DNA from: Ceriagrion tenellum
Taxonomy: Eukaryota > Arthropoda > Insecta > Odonata > Coenagrionidae
Assembly (NCBI GenBank): GCA_963169105.1
Contig: OY720636.1
Span: 80,712,123 to 80,776,122, forward strand
Direction of reading: 5' to 3'
Length of the DNA stretch: 64,000 bases
Numbering within the stretch: the first letter of the stretch is position 1; each line of letters starts with the position of its first letter. The translations under genes and the position numbers were made by a program. This document shows positions 44,850 to 57,081 of this stretch, piece after piece. Below the pieces are notes generated by a model, which saw only the letters and a program-made list of their open reading frames with translations, did not search any database and was not told the DNA's origin.

Positions 44850-45826
44850 TTCATCTACATCTACATCTACGTCATACCATGCAAGCCACCCAAAGGGTGT
44901 GTGGCAGGGGGTGCTTCCACACCAGGCATGCATGAATGATACGGTAGAACACCGAAACTACTTTGAAACCAGGGTACCACACATGCAACGAGCCAAATTA
45001 ACAATCTACTAACCAAGAAACATTCTATCGTCAATTGTTCCAACGTGCAAGGGGTACAAGGACTACTACTACATATTCAAAATATCATGCATAAATATGA
45101 ACGTAGAGAATATAAAGAAAAAGATTTACTGTCTGCCTATTGTCACAATTCGAACTATTCATGACGACGATCACAGCTGTTATGGTCCCGAATGGTACGC
45201 GGAAAAATGACATTTTATACCTATCGGTTCTACAGTCTATCTCTCTAATTTTATTGGCACGATCTAATCTGCCATAGTACGAGGGGGTTAATAGTATGTT
45301 TTTTACGTCGTCAGAGAAATGATTTTCCTGGAATTTATTTAGGAGGTTAAGTCTATAATTTAATCTACGCTGTGATAGCGATTCCCATCCTAAATCTTCT
45401 AACAGTCCAGACACACTAGCCAACTTATCGTAGCGTCGTTTCACAAACCTAGCTCCTCTTCGCTGTACGCGATCTAAATCTGATATCAACCCCGTTTCGT
45501 ATGGATCCCATACACTAACAGCATATTCCAGATGAAGCCTAACGATTGAAAAATAACAACGTTCTTTCACTTTCTCATCACATGTGCAGAGTACTCTCTT
45601 GATAAAGCCTAGCTTCCTGTATGCTTGACCGCATATTTCCCGAATATGTTTTCCCCAAGACAAGTCGTGAGTAATTGTGACCCCTAAGTACTTGACAGAC
45701 TCGGCGTGAATAATTTCCGTATTATTAATTCTGTAAGCCCTACCTGGCCTATTTTTCTTTTTCCAAAGCTGACTGCTACGCACTTTTTTATGTTTAGTTC
45801 CATCTGCCACTTTTCGCACCAAGCAT
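44850..45826 (-). mobile_element. CR1-type LINE fragment, sub-family C (C2)
   Basis: Tail at 44850 (ATCTACATCTACATCTACGT). The coding frame 45085-45822 on the minus strand covers YRINNTEIIHAESVKYLGVT, HIREICGQAYRKLGFIKRVL, RRGARFVKRRYDKLASVSGL and CRTDRYKMSFFRV. A deletion relative to C1 shifts the frame near the WQMELNIKK start, and another near the end replaces the natural C-terminus. 5'-truncated at about the same place as C1. Confidence 0.9.
45085..45822 (-). pseudogene. CR1-type reverse transcriptase C-terminal frame (C2)
   Basis: About 245 codons including non-native residues at both ends. Core motifs VRLHLEYAVSVWDPYETG and DRVQRRGARFV are present. The catalytic domain is missing. Confidence 0.85.
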
Positions 45827-45964
45827 GAATATTAAATTAAATGGAAATTAAATGGAAAATGAGTCATATTAAAGGAAAATATATTTAAGCGGTATTTCCC
45901 CTTCTACGTTACTTCTACTGCAGTTACTTCTACTGCAGTTAAACCCGTATTAAGTGACCACCAT

Positions 45965-46325
45965 AGTCATCATTGGTCGCTTAATCCCAAAGTTGGTTGA
46001 CTGCAGCCCTCCACCCTTCCCTATCTAACGCTCGTAGTTCACTTACCTCCTGGCATCTCTTCCTATGTACTTTCCTCTTTATTTGGTCCATAAACTTATT
46101 CCTGGGTCTTCCTCTGAGGATTTTTCTCTCTATTTCAACCTTCAATTATGTTCTTCGCAAACCCATTGTGTCTCAGGGTGTGTCCAATACATCTGGTTCT
46201 TATTTTCTCTGTGGTTTTCCATATTGTTCGTTCTTCTTCTGCTCTTCTGTACACTTCATCATTTCTCATTTTGTCCGTCCATTTTATTTTTAGCATTCTC
46301 CTCCAGCACAATGGTATCGATGAAA
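45965..46325 (-). mobile_element. RTE-like LINE 3' tail (R8)
   Basis: On +: CATCATTGGTCGCTTAATCC, CTGCAGCCCTCCACCCTTCC, TATTCCTGGGTCTTCCTCTG, TTGTGTCTCAGGGTGTGTCC. This is the reverse of the terminus seen at 12400-12620. Non-coding or decayed C-terminus only. Confidence 0.8.
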
Positions 46326-47421
46326 TAATGGCCGCTAAAGGAGGTGACCGCTGAGAGAGGGAAATTACATGGCTTCATTAATTCCATTCCCTAAAAAAAT
46401 CGATCGTTCGGAAAGGTAACCGTTTAAAGTGTTTGGAGCGATTTTCGTTGATGTATATATACATATGTGCATAAAATTTTTCGAACGTGAACTCATTAGT
46501 AATCTGTCAGTCAGTCCTTCTCATCCATTGTTCTTCCGATACGGACTTTTTGCTACCCAATATAGTTTATGTCGGCAGCCTCAAATCTTGCCACCCTTAA
46601 CAGTGACACAACCTCTTTGCTAAAATAAGAAGCTACAGAATTCCAAATTTCCACAATGCATCCATAAATGATACACCATCTTCCCTCTCCATTTCTAGTC
46701 TTTTCCATCCCAGAAAGTAATTTAGTTTTCTTTTTCACTCTGGTCGTTGTACGATGCCATCGTTAGTTTTTATATGTACAGATCATTCTTAATTGGGTTC
46801 CTCATGGTTTGTTGTATGATGACATTGCTAATTTATATATACGAACGAATTATTCTTTATTTGTTTCTTGATGGAGTATGTGATTTATTTTCTTATTATT
46901 TGTCCTGGCACATCATATTATGTACTACTTTGTTCTAAAGGAGCGCACTCCTAGAATAATAAATTTAATTTATTATTATTATCCCCGACTTCAATCCGAT
47001 TTTTAAAAATCATTTACAATACCCTTTATTCTTACAATGACAGTCCCCAGCTTGCCTCACTCATCAACATCCGGGTGCCTTCGCGTCCCACCAGACCTAT
47101 CTCATTACTCCACAGCACGACTCCAAGGTTATCACTAATTAAACGCTCGCTCTTCTTCCGTCTCTCCTCACTAATAAAGTCACTCCCCACTGATATCGAT
47201 CCCTTTTCTCTATCGCCCAATAAAACTTTACCAACTTGGTCCAACACATCTATCCTTTAATAAATAGTGAACCTAACCTAGACAGTTACGGGCTTAAAGG
47301 CCATCAACAGATCGTCTAAGTTAAGTTTTTTGTTGTTTATACGTGTATGTCTTTATGTGTTGGATACAAGTACACTTAGAATTGGCGATTTGGCTCTATG
47401 TGGACTATTTTATTTAAATAA
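46326..47421. other. no gene recognised
   Basis: The minus-strand frame 47032-47247 (71 codons) has no family I recognise. The rest is AT-rich. Confidence 0.45.
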
Positions 47422-47802
47422 ATACCCAGCTAAAAAGGTCTGTAAATATTCCTTAAACTATTGAAACGCCATTTTACGAAATTTCCCACGACGTTCTGCA
47501 GAATACCTTAGGACGTTCTGCAGAATTAATTAGGACGTTCTGTGGAATTCCCTGCGACGTTCTGCTGAATTCCCCGTTCTGCAGAGTATTTTCGTAGAGT
47601 TGCTGAAGTTTTACAGAACAGCTTGTAAGGAGTTATTTTGCTTTGCAGAAAATAACTCTACAGAACGTATGTTCTGTACAGTCAGGCTCTCATGCTCCGT
47701 ATAGCTACTTAGAAAAGGAACTAGTTCTGAAAAAAGAGTCAATTTCTGTAGAATTCATTACGTTCTACAGAACAGTGTCCAAGGAATTTTTTAGCAGGGT
47801 AT
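47422..47802. mobile_element. 381-bp TIR element with TTCTGCAGAA array
   Basis: Ends TACCCAGCTAAAAA and, inverted, TACCCTGCTAAAAA; TA lies outside on both sides. The interior begins with four exact 22-bp periods starting at 47491, 47513, 47535 and 47557 (ACGTTCTGCAGAATNNNTTAGG type). It continues with irregular palindromic variants (TTCTGTACAG, TTCTACAGAA). No coding potential. Confidence 0.78.
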
Positions 47803-48479
47803 ATGTATACATATATGGGCAAAAATAATTTCATATCACTGATTTATTTTCTTGGCATTTTAGTGCTATATTAACAGGTACCCTTATGGAATTTGGCATG
47901 TATATCGAAATAATTAAATGAAATAAGTGAAAGTTTACCCCCAAATATGAAAACACACCATTAATATTATTATTATGGTTTCTTTAAAATATCAAGGATC
48001 CATGCCGAATAAAAACGCGGATTTACGTACAAATTTTGCTTGCAATTCGAGTTTCTTGCCGTAAATTCCAGTCATAACAATGCTTTTAATGGGAGAAAAA
48101 TAAAAATATATAAAATTCTTGCATCATTTATATAAAAAATGTGTGGTTATTTACAACCTATAAATTGACGTACTTGAGTGAAGTGTGGTTTGAAACTTTT
48201 TGAAAATTTTTAAAATTTTGCCCTCAACGAATCATGATTCGCTCTACCAACCTCCTGAAGTGAGGTGGCTGCCGAAGCAGGGTTTATCGCAAGGTCGTAA
48301 AATATCGATTGAATTTTTCCTACGATACTGGTCTCCGCAACTCAAAAAAGTCCGCCGTAGATGTGCTTATTTTAATGTAGGTGGCTTATGTTAAAGAGTT
48401 CTCTAAAGGATAGCATTGGATATTCTACATTATTGTAGATTTGTCGGTGAATTTGTGTTCGAAATGAAGACTATTGTTT
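47803..48479. other. no gene recognised
   Basis: AT-rich sequence before repeat E1. Confidence 0.45.
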
Positions 48480-49416
48480 TTCTGCCAGCAAAACCTTGTC
48501 AATTTTCTTATGTTCAAAAAATTCTAGGCTGAATTTTTATTTTTGTACTCTTTTAGTCAAATAAAAACTTCACATATAAGTGAGCATGAACAGAATGGAA
48601 TTTCAATGCTAAAGCCAAATATGAAGTATTTCTATGAATAGAACAGGTTATAATTACACAGTGATAATAGAGTCAAAATGGGTCAGGAATAAGGAATTTA
48701 GGACATTCAAAAATCGAAAAGAATAATAGAATTTTAAAATTTTTTTCCACAGCCATTTCATCCAGCAAATTAAACCCAATTAATTAAATTAAATTAAACC
48801 CAATAGTTTCAGGCACGGTAGAGGAAAAATGTAATTATTTTGATATTAAAATTTTAATACGACAGAAATTATGCCACTTATGCTGTGTATACGTAAACTA
48901 ATACAGTATAGTGTCTTACAAGAAGTTCTAGTCCCTGGAAAATTAATGGGCTCTAGGATTTCAGAAAACATTATCGAACAAAAACTTGGAAATCCGTCGA
49001 AAAAATATTCCGAATAAGGAGAAAGGACTAAAAAAATCGCTGTACACGGGTAGATGCGCGCTCAAAAAATATTGCAACTTTATGAAGCGATGCAACGTAT
49101 CGAAGGCATGAGTCGCTCATTGCTTCCTCTACGAGCAAAAGATTGTTAAGCAGGTCATGGGGAGGAAGAACTGCTATGAAAATCGCCGCTTTAATGCGGT
49201 AAGCAAAGGAAATGCGGGACTTAATGCGAGAGAGACAATAGTACCCACGTGTATGAACACCAATCGCCGCAGATCAAACAAAAGATAAACGGAATGAATT
49301 TGCGCGAGAGAAATACGAACACAAACCTAGGCACTGAACTTATGGAAAGATTGGAAAAGAAAAGAATATACTGTCTCTTTAAGGTGCCTCTGGGTAGACT
49401 ATGTGGATCATTATAA
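48480..49416 (+). repeat. unknown dispersed repeat E, copy E1
   Basis: Shared landmarks with E2 and E3: TAATTACACAGTGATAAT, GTCCCTGGAAAATTAATGGG, TACACGGGTAGATGCGCGCT, GCAAAAGATTGTTAAGCAGG. Ends at the junction with an M1 MITE. No conserved open frame across copies. Could be a LINE or DNA-transposon UTR; class not determined. Confidence 0.75.
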
Positions 49417-50335
49417 ATACGATGATTCCAATGAGGAATTTCTTACCCTTAAATCTCTAAATACAAATAGAAGCGCGTATTTTGTATGTTTCCTCAACTA
49501 TTTTAAATGATAAATCACATCGTCACCGCAGTATCATTCTTCAGAATCACCAAAAACCCTCCATTGTGAGGGATTTTTAAACGTACCGCGTGAAAATGAG
49601 CCAAGTTAAATAAATATCGATATTTTTATTTAATTGCTAAGAATTTCAGTCACGGAATAGTATACTTTTTTACCATTAATGTTACAATTTATACTTCATG
49701 CTTCCTTCAGCTGCTGAAATTCATACGTAACATTCGAATATGGTCCCCATTGTGATTAAGGTAGTTTGAGCGAGATATCATTTCACCTATCGATCAACGA
49801 ATTCGGTCTTATTTTTATAGAAAATATCTCAATCTTCAAATGACACCATAAATTCAGCCCCTTACCACATTTTTTCCGAGATATTTGCCAAAAAATACCA
49901 GGCATTTCACATGAGAAATGGTATGTGTATGCACTCCTGAGAGACCTTATTTAAAAATGAGGAAATTATAACCGCTAGAGCTCGTAAAAAAATTAAGAAA
50001 GTGTAGATAATATGTTTTATCGACAAATTTTACTAATAAATCATATTGTTACCGCGGTAATTTTTTTCAGGATCACAAAAAACCCTCTGTTGTGAAGGAG
50101 TTTTAAACGTACCGCGTGAAAAAAATAGTCAAGTTTAAGACTTATTTGGTATTTTTATTTAATTACTTAGAATTTCAGTCACATTAAAGTATAATATTGC
50201 ACCATCAATATTTGATTAATGCTTCCTGAAGCTGCTGAACTTTAAACGTAGAATTCGAACATGGTCTCAATTATGACTGGGGAACTAGCTCGTTCAATCT
50301 CCCATGGGGGAAATATCTCGCTCAAACAATCTTTG
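49417..50335 (+). mobile_element. M1 MITE nested in another M1 MITE
   Basis: The outer copy is 5'-truncated: it runs from about 49417 to 49755 and resumes at about 50301-50330 (GGGAAATATCTCGCTCAAAC). A second, full copy occupies about 49760-50299, starting GGTAGTTTGAGCGAGATATC after TTAA (49756-49759). The inner copy's right TTAA is decayed. Confidence 0.82.
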
Positions 50336-50339
50336 GCAC

Positions 50340-51539
50340 AATTAACTTCTCATCTTTGTCCTATCGGAGGCAAACGAACGCACGGAATGGTTTCCCTACG
50401 TGATAAATGATTAAAATTGGCGAGTGGTACCATTAAACCGGCCGCGGGACATGCGACCTCGATGCAACACATGCGGTAAGCGGAGTCGTTAAAGCGTGCA
50501 TGTTTCACCCCTTTAATACACTCCGTTCGAGCAAAACGGGATTTACGCATCGGCCACGTCATCCAGGGGATCATGGGAAAGCGTACTGGATGCGCAACAA
50601 TCACAGCGTGCGAAGAAGGGACTCGGAGGAAATGGTGTGCGAATCTGGTCGAAAGAATGAACGCTTACAAGCATATGGCAACCTTATGAAATACGCAGGC
50701 CTTTTGGAATTAATTACTAGAAGCTGAGCAGAGTGTGCTACACGTGCGTGAATAACTTCCCATTGTTACCTGTATCCAATAATGGTGGCCAATGTGGTAA
50801 TCGTGGGTCATTGAGGGCGCATTGCAATATTTTCTCCTGGAAGATTACTTGATAGTAAGTACAAAAAAAATTAGGAGCAAATTCCCTTGAAGTATAAAGT
50901 CGTAAGAAATATATATAATCATTATCTTAGTATTGATATAATGTAAAGTGTACTTAGTGTAAATAATTCATGTTATAATTTAAGTATAAACTTTTTAAAT
51001 TTCAAATCAGTTTTTATTATTCTAATCTCTTTTTATATAGTTTTTTGGAGGGACCTTGAGGTAAATGTTCGTGGAACAGGTCCATTGATAAAATTTCTTT
51101 CCACCCTTAAATATCGCGGTTTTTCATCTAAAATTGGCGCAAAATGTTTTCGTAAAACAAATTTTGACCCATCTTAAAAATGACGGATATTAGATGTTAC
51201 ATTACGGAAACGTGGTTTTCGTAGGCGGTAATTTTTTAGTTAATTAGAGACCCTACATTTTTTGTTACACAATCTGATGTGTGTATGGATATGCATTGAC
51301 AATTCCAATGTAAATAGCGGTGGATTGATAGAATGCATGAGCATTCTAATGAACGACAGTTAGGAAAAAAGCCCCTTCCCTAATTCTGAGACCGGCTTCT
51401 TCCAAAATTTGCGCATCAAATTGTGCAGTAGAGGGCCTCGTGGAAAACGGCCTTTCATACCAAACAACCAGGGTACCAAAGCAGGATTTATTTTACTGGA
51501 GAAATAAAAATGTGTGACTTACGTAGCATTCACATAGAC
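50340..51539. other. no gene recognised
   Basis: Bases 50340-50740 are unique-looking and GC-richer. 50780-50860 resembles 3318-3400 (GGCCA/T...CGTGGGTCATTGAG). The remainder is AT-rich. Confidence 0.4.
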
Positions 51540-52797
51540 ACACACACACAGGGGTTGACGAGAACTACTGAGAGAAGTGATGTTCCCACGCTTTGACCAG
51601 GATTGGTCCGAATTGACCCTCCATGGGTCCGGTGGTCCCCGACTCGAGGACGTACTTCGGCAGACCGCACGGCATCAACCCGTAAAGTGAGTCAGAGAGA
51701 TACCTAATCCCAAATAATTGGGCAACAGGCTCTCTCGGTTCACAGAGATGTGCGGTAGGTCTTTCGCGAAAGCGAGACCGTCGGTCACTTGTCTCAGTTG
51801 TTAGGGGTAACCAAACTAATACGAGCACCACGGGGAGTCGGAGGCCGTTGAGGTCCTTTTGACCTCAATCCGCCTCATTGGTGTCGGCCTCGAAGGGGTT
51901 GTGGTTTTGCTAACCTTCCCTTCCCATCCCTTCCTCCCACCTCTTCCTTGCCCTGGGTATAAGCGAGAGCTTGCAAACCAGGGCGGAAGTTGTAATCCTG
52001 CGGCGTGAGCCGAAACACCTGGCACACTTAGTGTAGCCAGGTACACCTTGAGGGTCAGTGAAATATTTCCCGACTTCCATCTCTCCATAATTTCCCTGCT
52101 TAGATTTGTGTTTGTATTTCTCTCCCGCACATTTGTTTCGTTTATCTTTTATCTGTGGTGGTTGGTGTTCATACACATGGGTACTAATGTCTCTCTCGCA
52201 TTAAGTCCCGCATTTCCTTCGCTTACCGCATTAAAACGGTGATTTTCATAGCAGTTCTTACACCCCATGACCTGCTTAACAATCTTTTGCTCGCAGAGGA
52301 AGCAATGAGCGACTCAATGGCGTATATACGTTGCATCGCTTCATTAAGTTGCAATATTTTTTGAGCGCGCATCTACCCGTGTACATCGATTTTTTTAGTC
52401 CTTCCTCCTCATTTCGAATATTTTTTCGACAGATTTTCAAGTTTGTGCTCGATAATATTTTATGAAATCCTAGAGACCATTAATTTTCTAGGGACAGGTA
52501 CCTCCTTTTAGGCATTAGACTGTATTAGTCTACGTATCTATAGAATTAGTGGTATAATTGCTGACATGTTATAATTTTTATATCAGAATAATTAGATGTG
52601 TTTTCCACCACGGTGACTGAAACTATCAATTGGGTTTCAATTGCTGGATGGAATGGTCGCGGGAAAAAATTTATATCACATTATTCTTTTCAATTTTTAA
52701 ATGTCCTAAATTTCTTATTCCTGACCCATTTGAACTCTATTATCACTGTGAAATTACAACCTATTCTATTCATATAGATACCACATATTTGGCTTTC
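51540..52797 (-). repeat. unknown dispersed repeat E, copy E2 (longest)
   Basis: The reverse of E1 from 52797 to about 52020, then extends into sequence not preserved in E1: a GC-rich part (51560-52020) and an end at a short ACACACACACA run at 51539. Minus-strand frames in the GC-rich part (for example TDPQGVPGYTKCARCFGSRR) are open but unrecognised. The inner boundary joins an RTE-like LINE tail. Confidence 0.75.
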
Positions 52798-53025
52798 TTC
52801 TTTATTTGGTCCATGAGCTTATTCCTGGGTCTTTCCCCTGGGGACTTTTCCCTCTATTTTACCTTCAAGTATGTTCTTCACAAACCCATTGTGCCTCAAG
52901 TGTCCAATTCATCTTGCTCTTCTTTTCTCTATGGTGTTCCATGTGGTCCTTTTCTCTTCTACTCTTCTGTACACTTCATCATCTCTTATTTGGTCCGTCC
53001 ATTTTATCTTCAGCATATTTAAACA
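52798..53025 (-). mobile_element. RTE-like LINE 3' tail (R9)
   Basis: TTTATTTGGTCCATGAGCTT, TATTCCTGGGTCTTTCCCCT, ATGGTGTTCCATGTGGTCC; reverse orientation, the same region as in R2 and R8. Confidence 0.78.
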
Positions 53026-54504
53026 CAAGAATTATTTATAAATGATTCCACAGCATCATAATTTTTATGGCAAGTCATAAATGCTCTCGTTTCTCCCTTT
53101 CGAGGTGGGCACATTCAGTGAAGATCAACTCTCAGTGATATGCCTGTAAAGCTGACTCTACTTTATTAAGATGGTTAGAGAGTTTTTTGCTGTAGTAAAG
53201 ATTTACTTGAAACTTCCCTCACGTGTTTTAATTAGTGACACCTATCGCAAAAAGAGAAAAAAATTGCAGCATACGTAATGGGCTACTTTAAACTATTTTA
53301 ATGCGTAGCCTAATGGCGTATGTTTAATAATATTTAGAATAAATACCTATTCGCAGATTTTCGTCAGAACGCGTATTAACACATTTCTCATTGCCATAAT
53401 TACTACTAACTAGTATCAAGCTGTCTTCCTGAGCCCAAGAATCGAGAAAACATATTTAAAATATAAGCATTTTTCTTTAAAATGAGTCTAAATTAAATTT
53501 TTCCTCGGTAAAATGAGATCACACACAAGTTACCTTAAAAACTTATCTTATTTTCATTTTACAAGTGTCTTCACTCTTATGTAAACCATTTTCTTCACAA
53601 ACAAGAAAAATTCCCATATCGATTTCTCTAAATTAAAAATGCTCACTCCGACTTCACATCAAACACATTCATATTCAAATATAATTAAACAATTATTCCT
53701 GACAGGCTTTCTTTCTTCCTTCCATCGTATAAAAATCGGAAATACTGGAAAAAGGGTCGTTAAATTTTATCGCCTCGTATCATACCTAACACGGGATTGA
53801 CAAAAATGAATTGATACGAGGAGGAATTTCACGTAAAATAAACCAATACCTAATCTGTTTTGGTGGAAGTAACATCCTTGTTTTTTAATGTAGGCATAAA
53901 ACAATTTGTACGTAATCAATAATGAGGAGCTGATGAATACTGACTGAAAGGGACTCAAATCAGGATGACGAATTTTTGATCGATGCGAAACCCTCTCACC
54001 CGGCATAAATTCCAAAAACATACTCGGAGATAACGTCGCTAGTAGCCCTGGGAAACGAGACGATGGGAAATCCAGATGGATTGATTTCAAGCATTGTTTG
54101 CTCTGCTGTCGGTGCAAAAACTATGTCCACTCGAGTTTGAATTCCGATTAAAAATCAACCAAATGACCCTGTGTCAAAACTACCAAGAAACCGAAAATGG
54201 CTTTCACCTCTCCGATTCCGACCGAGTTTGCAAGATGTATTCCGCTTTACTGCATTTTTGACCACGCCCATTAGTCTAGCAAAGTATGCAGTCATTACCT
54301 ATTCAAGGGAATTCAAATTGAGATTTTCGTAAATTTGTGTGCCATTTGTATTCGAAAATACTTACATCAAAGCAATTATACACATTTGAGAGGAAATGCT
54401 TTGGCGCATAATGCTTTGACGTCTTCAATTTTGAAAAAATTGCGCTGTGAACTCTTCGAAGTTTGCCAAGTTTAGTAAAAAAATATTATTCTATAGAGTG
54501 TTAC
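53026..54504. other. no gene recognised; M1 scrap at 53455-53534
   Basis: TTTCTTTAAAATGAGTCTAA ... AAGTTACCTTAA at 53470-53534 is a diverged M1 end on the minus strand. A 116-codon minus-strand frame at 53767-54117 has no recognisable family. Confidence 0.45.
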
Positions 54505-54580
54505 AATAACTGATCGAACCATTGACATTTGAGTTTCAGCATCAGAACGCTAATCACTTAGCTACCAAGGATTCGTCATG
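54505..54580 (-). repeat. tRNA-like head
   Basis: The minus strand reads TTGGTAGCTAAGTGATTAGC (A-box-like), CTGATGCTGAAACTC and ATGGTTCGATC (B-box-like). The arms do not close, so it is a SINE head or tRNA relic. Confidence 0.45.
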
Positions 54581-54689
54581 TCAAAGGTGGTTTTTGAATT
54601 TCAAAGGAGTCGAGGTTAGCGTAGAGTTATTCGTATTGTTCAGAAAATCCGAATACCCGTAGTTCGACAACCCTATGTAACTCCCTGCA

Positions 54690-54945
54690 GAGGAGGATAT
54701 TTTTCAGAGGAAACCCGATCCCTACTTGAGTGTCTTGTGGAGGGCACTTCAAGTACAGTACTCCGTCTGTCGGATGAGACGTTAAACCGTGGTCCCCTTG
54801 GCGCCTATCGTTAAGAGCAGGCTAATGCCGGCGCCGGGTTTCTATCCACCCTTCCTCCCTCACCTGTCCCCTACAATATCTGATCGCGCAAATGACCTTA
54901 GCTGTCGGTAGCCTCCTCAAATATCCAATCCAATCCCTCTGTAAC
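54690..54945 (+). mobile_element. SINE/LINE 3' module with CCAAT tail
   Basis: GAGTGTCTTGTGGAGGGCAC, GGATGAGACGTTAAACCG, GGTCCCCTTGG and AGAGCAGGCTAATGCCGG are followed by a CCAATCCAATCC short-repeat end. The GGATGAGACGTTAAACCG segment recalls conserved 3' modules of SINE/LINE families from other animals; that link is from memory and unverified. Confidence 0.55.
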
Positions 54946-55559
54946 ATGGAAATTATCAATGCATCTACTTCCGTAAAGGACTTGGTTGTTTCCCGGTGAA
55001 CATGGCTTATAAATTCTCCTCGGGTTGTCTGACCCGGCTGGAAACCCGGGAAGAGTTTAATCAGCATCTACTAACGTTTATCATGGCGGCTGAAAAAAAT
55101 CATATGCTTCACTTGATCCTAAGATTCGAAGATATTAATAAGTAATTTAGATACTCAACTCCTGAATAAATCTCAAAGGGCAATCAATGACGTACCAAAA
55201 CTTAATACCTCCTTCAGCGCCAAGTAGTTTCATAGGAGATGTTGATTTTTCTGGCTGATTTTATTCATACAGTGTAGGGGCCTCCACACCTCTTCCATCA
55301 ATTCTACAGTGCTCTTCTTGATAGTATTTTTTTACCAAAGGCTTATATATCCTTTAGGAACTTGCAGGGAACATTTTGCCATAACTTTGTTTTTTAACGG
55401 GATGATTGTTTCGTTTGTTTCTCATTATTATGTCAACTACCCTATTTGCATAGGGCCTTTACTTTTTGTAAACTTGGGAATCTGATTGAAGTCAGATAAA
55501 AGAAAATACGATTAGATGAGGTCAATTTAGATCATTTGCGTATTTTTTTGATCTGTTCA
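54946..55559. other. no gene recognised
   Basis: AT-rich spacer. Confidence 0.5.
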
Positions 55560-56240
55560 GCTAACCTCCATAAATTTTCTTATGTTTAAATAGTTTTTTG
55601 CTGAAGTTCTATTATTGCAATTAATTAGTCAAATAAAAACTTTACATTTGAGTGGACGCGAACAGAATGCGATTTCAATGCATAAGTCAAAATATATGGA
55701 GTCTATGCAAATAGAATAGGTAAAAACTACACAGTGATAATACATTTCAAATGGAACAGGAAATAGAAGTTTAAGACATTAAAAACATTTAAAAGAATAA
55801 AATAACTATTCCAGAAATCTCTTCATTGGGCAGATAAAATCACTGAATATTTTCAGACGTGGTGGAACACAAATAACATGTAATTATTTTGGTATAAAAA
55901 TTTTAATATGACAGCAATTATTCAACTAATGCTATGGATGTGTAAATTATCACAGTATAATGCCAAACAAAGAGCTCCAGTCCCTGGGTAATTGATGGGC
56001 TTTAGAATTTCATAAAATATTATCGAGTGAAAATCTAAATAAACGAACGGCTGAACTATTGCGCAAAATAAATATGTCAAAACATAGTCGAAATCGGGTG
56101 GAGGGACTTAAAAATCCATGTTACACGGGTAGATACGATCTTAAATAAAGATTGCAGCTTAATGCAGTAATGAAACCTGTCGAAGCCATGAGTCGTCATC
56201 GGTTCCTTTGCAAGCAAAAGATTGTCACGAGGATTGTTAT
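55560..56240 (+). repeat. unknown dispersed repeat E, copy E3
   Basis: Collinear with E1: TTTCTTATGTTTAAAT, ACTACACAGTGATAATAC, CCAGTCCCTGGGTAATTGAT, TACACGGGTAGATACGATC, AGCAAAAGATTGTCA. More diverged. It breaks off into an RTE-like LINE tail. Confidence 0.75.
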
Positions 56241-56242
56241 GA

Positions 56243-56350
56243 TTGAAAGTACGTAGGAAGAGATGACAGGAGGTAATAGAACTAGCATTAGGTAAGGAAG
56301 GGTGGAGGACTACTGTCAACCAATCCAAGGATTGAATGACCAATGCTGAT
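56243..56350 (+). mobile_element. RTE-like LINE 3' terminus (R10)
   Basis: GTACGTAGGAAGAGATGACA, GAACTAGCATTAGGTAAGG, CAACCAATCCAAGGATTGAA TGACCAATG: about 110 bp of the extreme 3' end. Confidence 0.78.
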
Positions 56351-56430
56351 GTGCTTAAATGCACGATTTCGTCATGACAGTGGAGAAATTTTGGCTCCTT
56401 TGGCGTAAAAACGAACGAAATCGACCGCAA

Positions 56431-56770
56431 AAAAATCACAGATGTCCGAATTTTCGCTCTTCACGGCGGTTTCCCACCACGTGGCTAGTGTTTCATGTTA
56501 GACGTACCCGAGAAAAAAAAATTCTCGGTGTTCCTGAAACATTCGAACGTCAAAATAAAAACTTTTGTACCCAAAAAAATCACAGATGTCCGAATTTTCG
56601 CTCTTCACGGCTGTTTCCCACCGCGTGGCAAGTTGTTTCATGTTAGACGTACTCGAGGGAAAAAAAAACTCTCGGTGTTCCTGAAACATTCGAACGTCAA
56701 AATAAAAAGTTTTGTGCCCAAGAAAACGAGAGGACGTATTCGTGCTCGTCACTTCCGGAGATGAATGTCA
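56431..56770 (+). repeat. tandem duplication, ~144-bp unit
   Basis: CACAGATGTCCGAATTTTCG at 56437 and 56581, and ATTCGAACGTCAAAATAAAA at 56541 and 56688, show two full units with slight length drift (144-147). The end piece (to GGAGATGAATGTCAT at 56770) is also found at 38955-39035. Confidence 0.88.
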
Positions 56771-57081
56771 TTGACGGTGACGTCTCCCTTGATCGACGGT
56801 CGAGAGGCAGAACAAAGGGTTGGGTGATCATTAAAAAGACTTTTCTCATTGTTTTCCCTTTCATTGTCACTGCTTAAGGAGGCAGCCGATTTCCAACGGC
56901 CTGGGAGTGGCTGTCGCCTGCTCGACTGGACATCGATGAATTTGGAACCCGAAATATTTCGTTTGAGGGGGATTCAACCTTGGAACGGTGTGGGCCAGAT
57001 TTTTTTCACGTTCACCAAGGTGAAAACGAATCATTTCGTTGAATTCTGAGTTTTATTTTCAATTTCACTACTAGGGTCTAG
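56771..57081. other. no gene recognised
   Basis: Short spacer. The frame at 56849-57049 has no family features. Confidence 0.45.

Noticed and set aside
47491..47590. Regular 22-bp repeats resembling a CRISPR array
   Set aside because: Only four units with no spacers, inside a eukaryotic TIR element; motif is a simple palindromic word.
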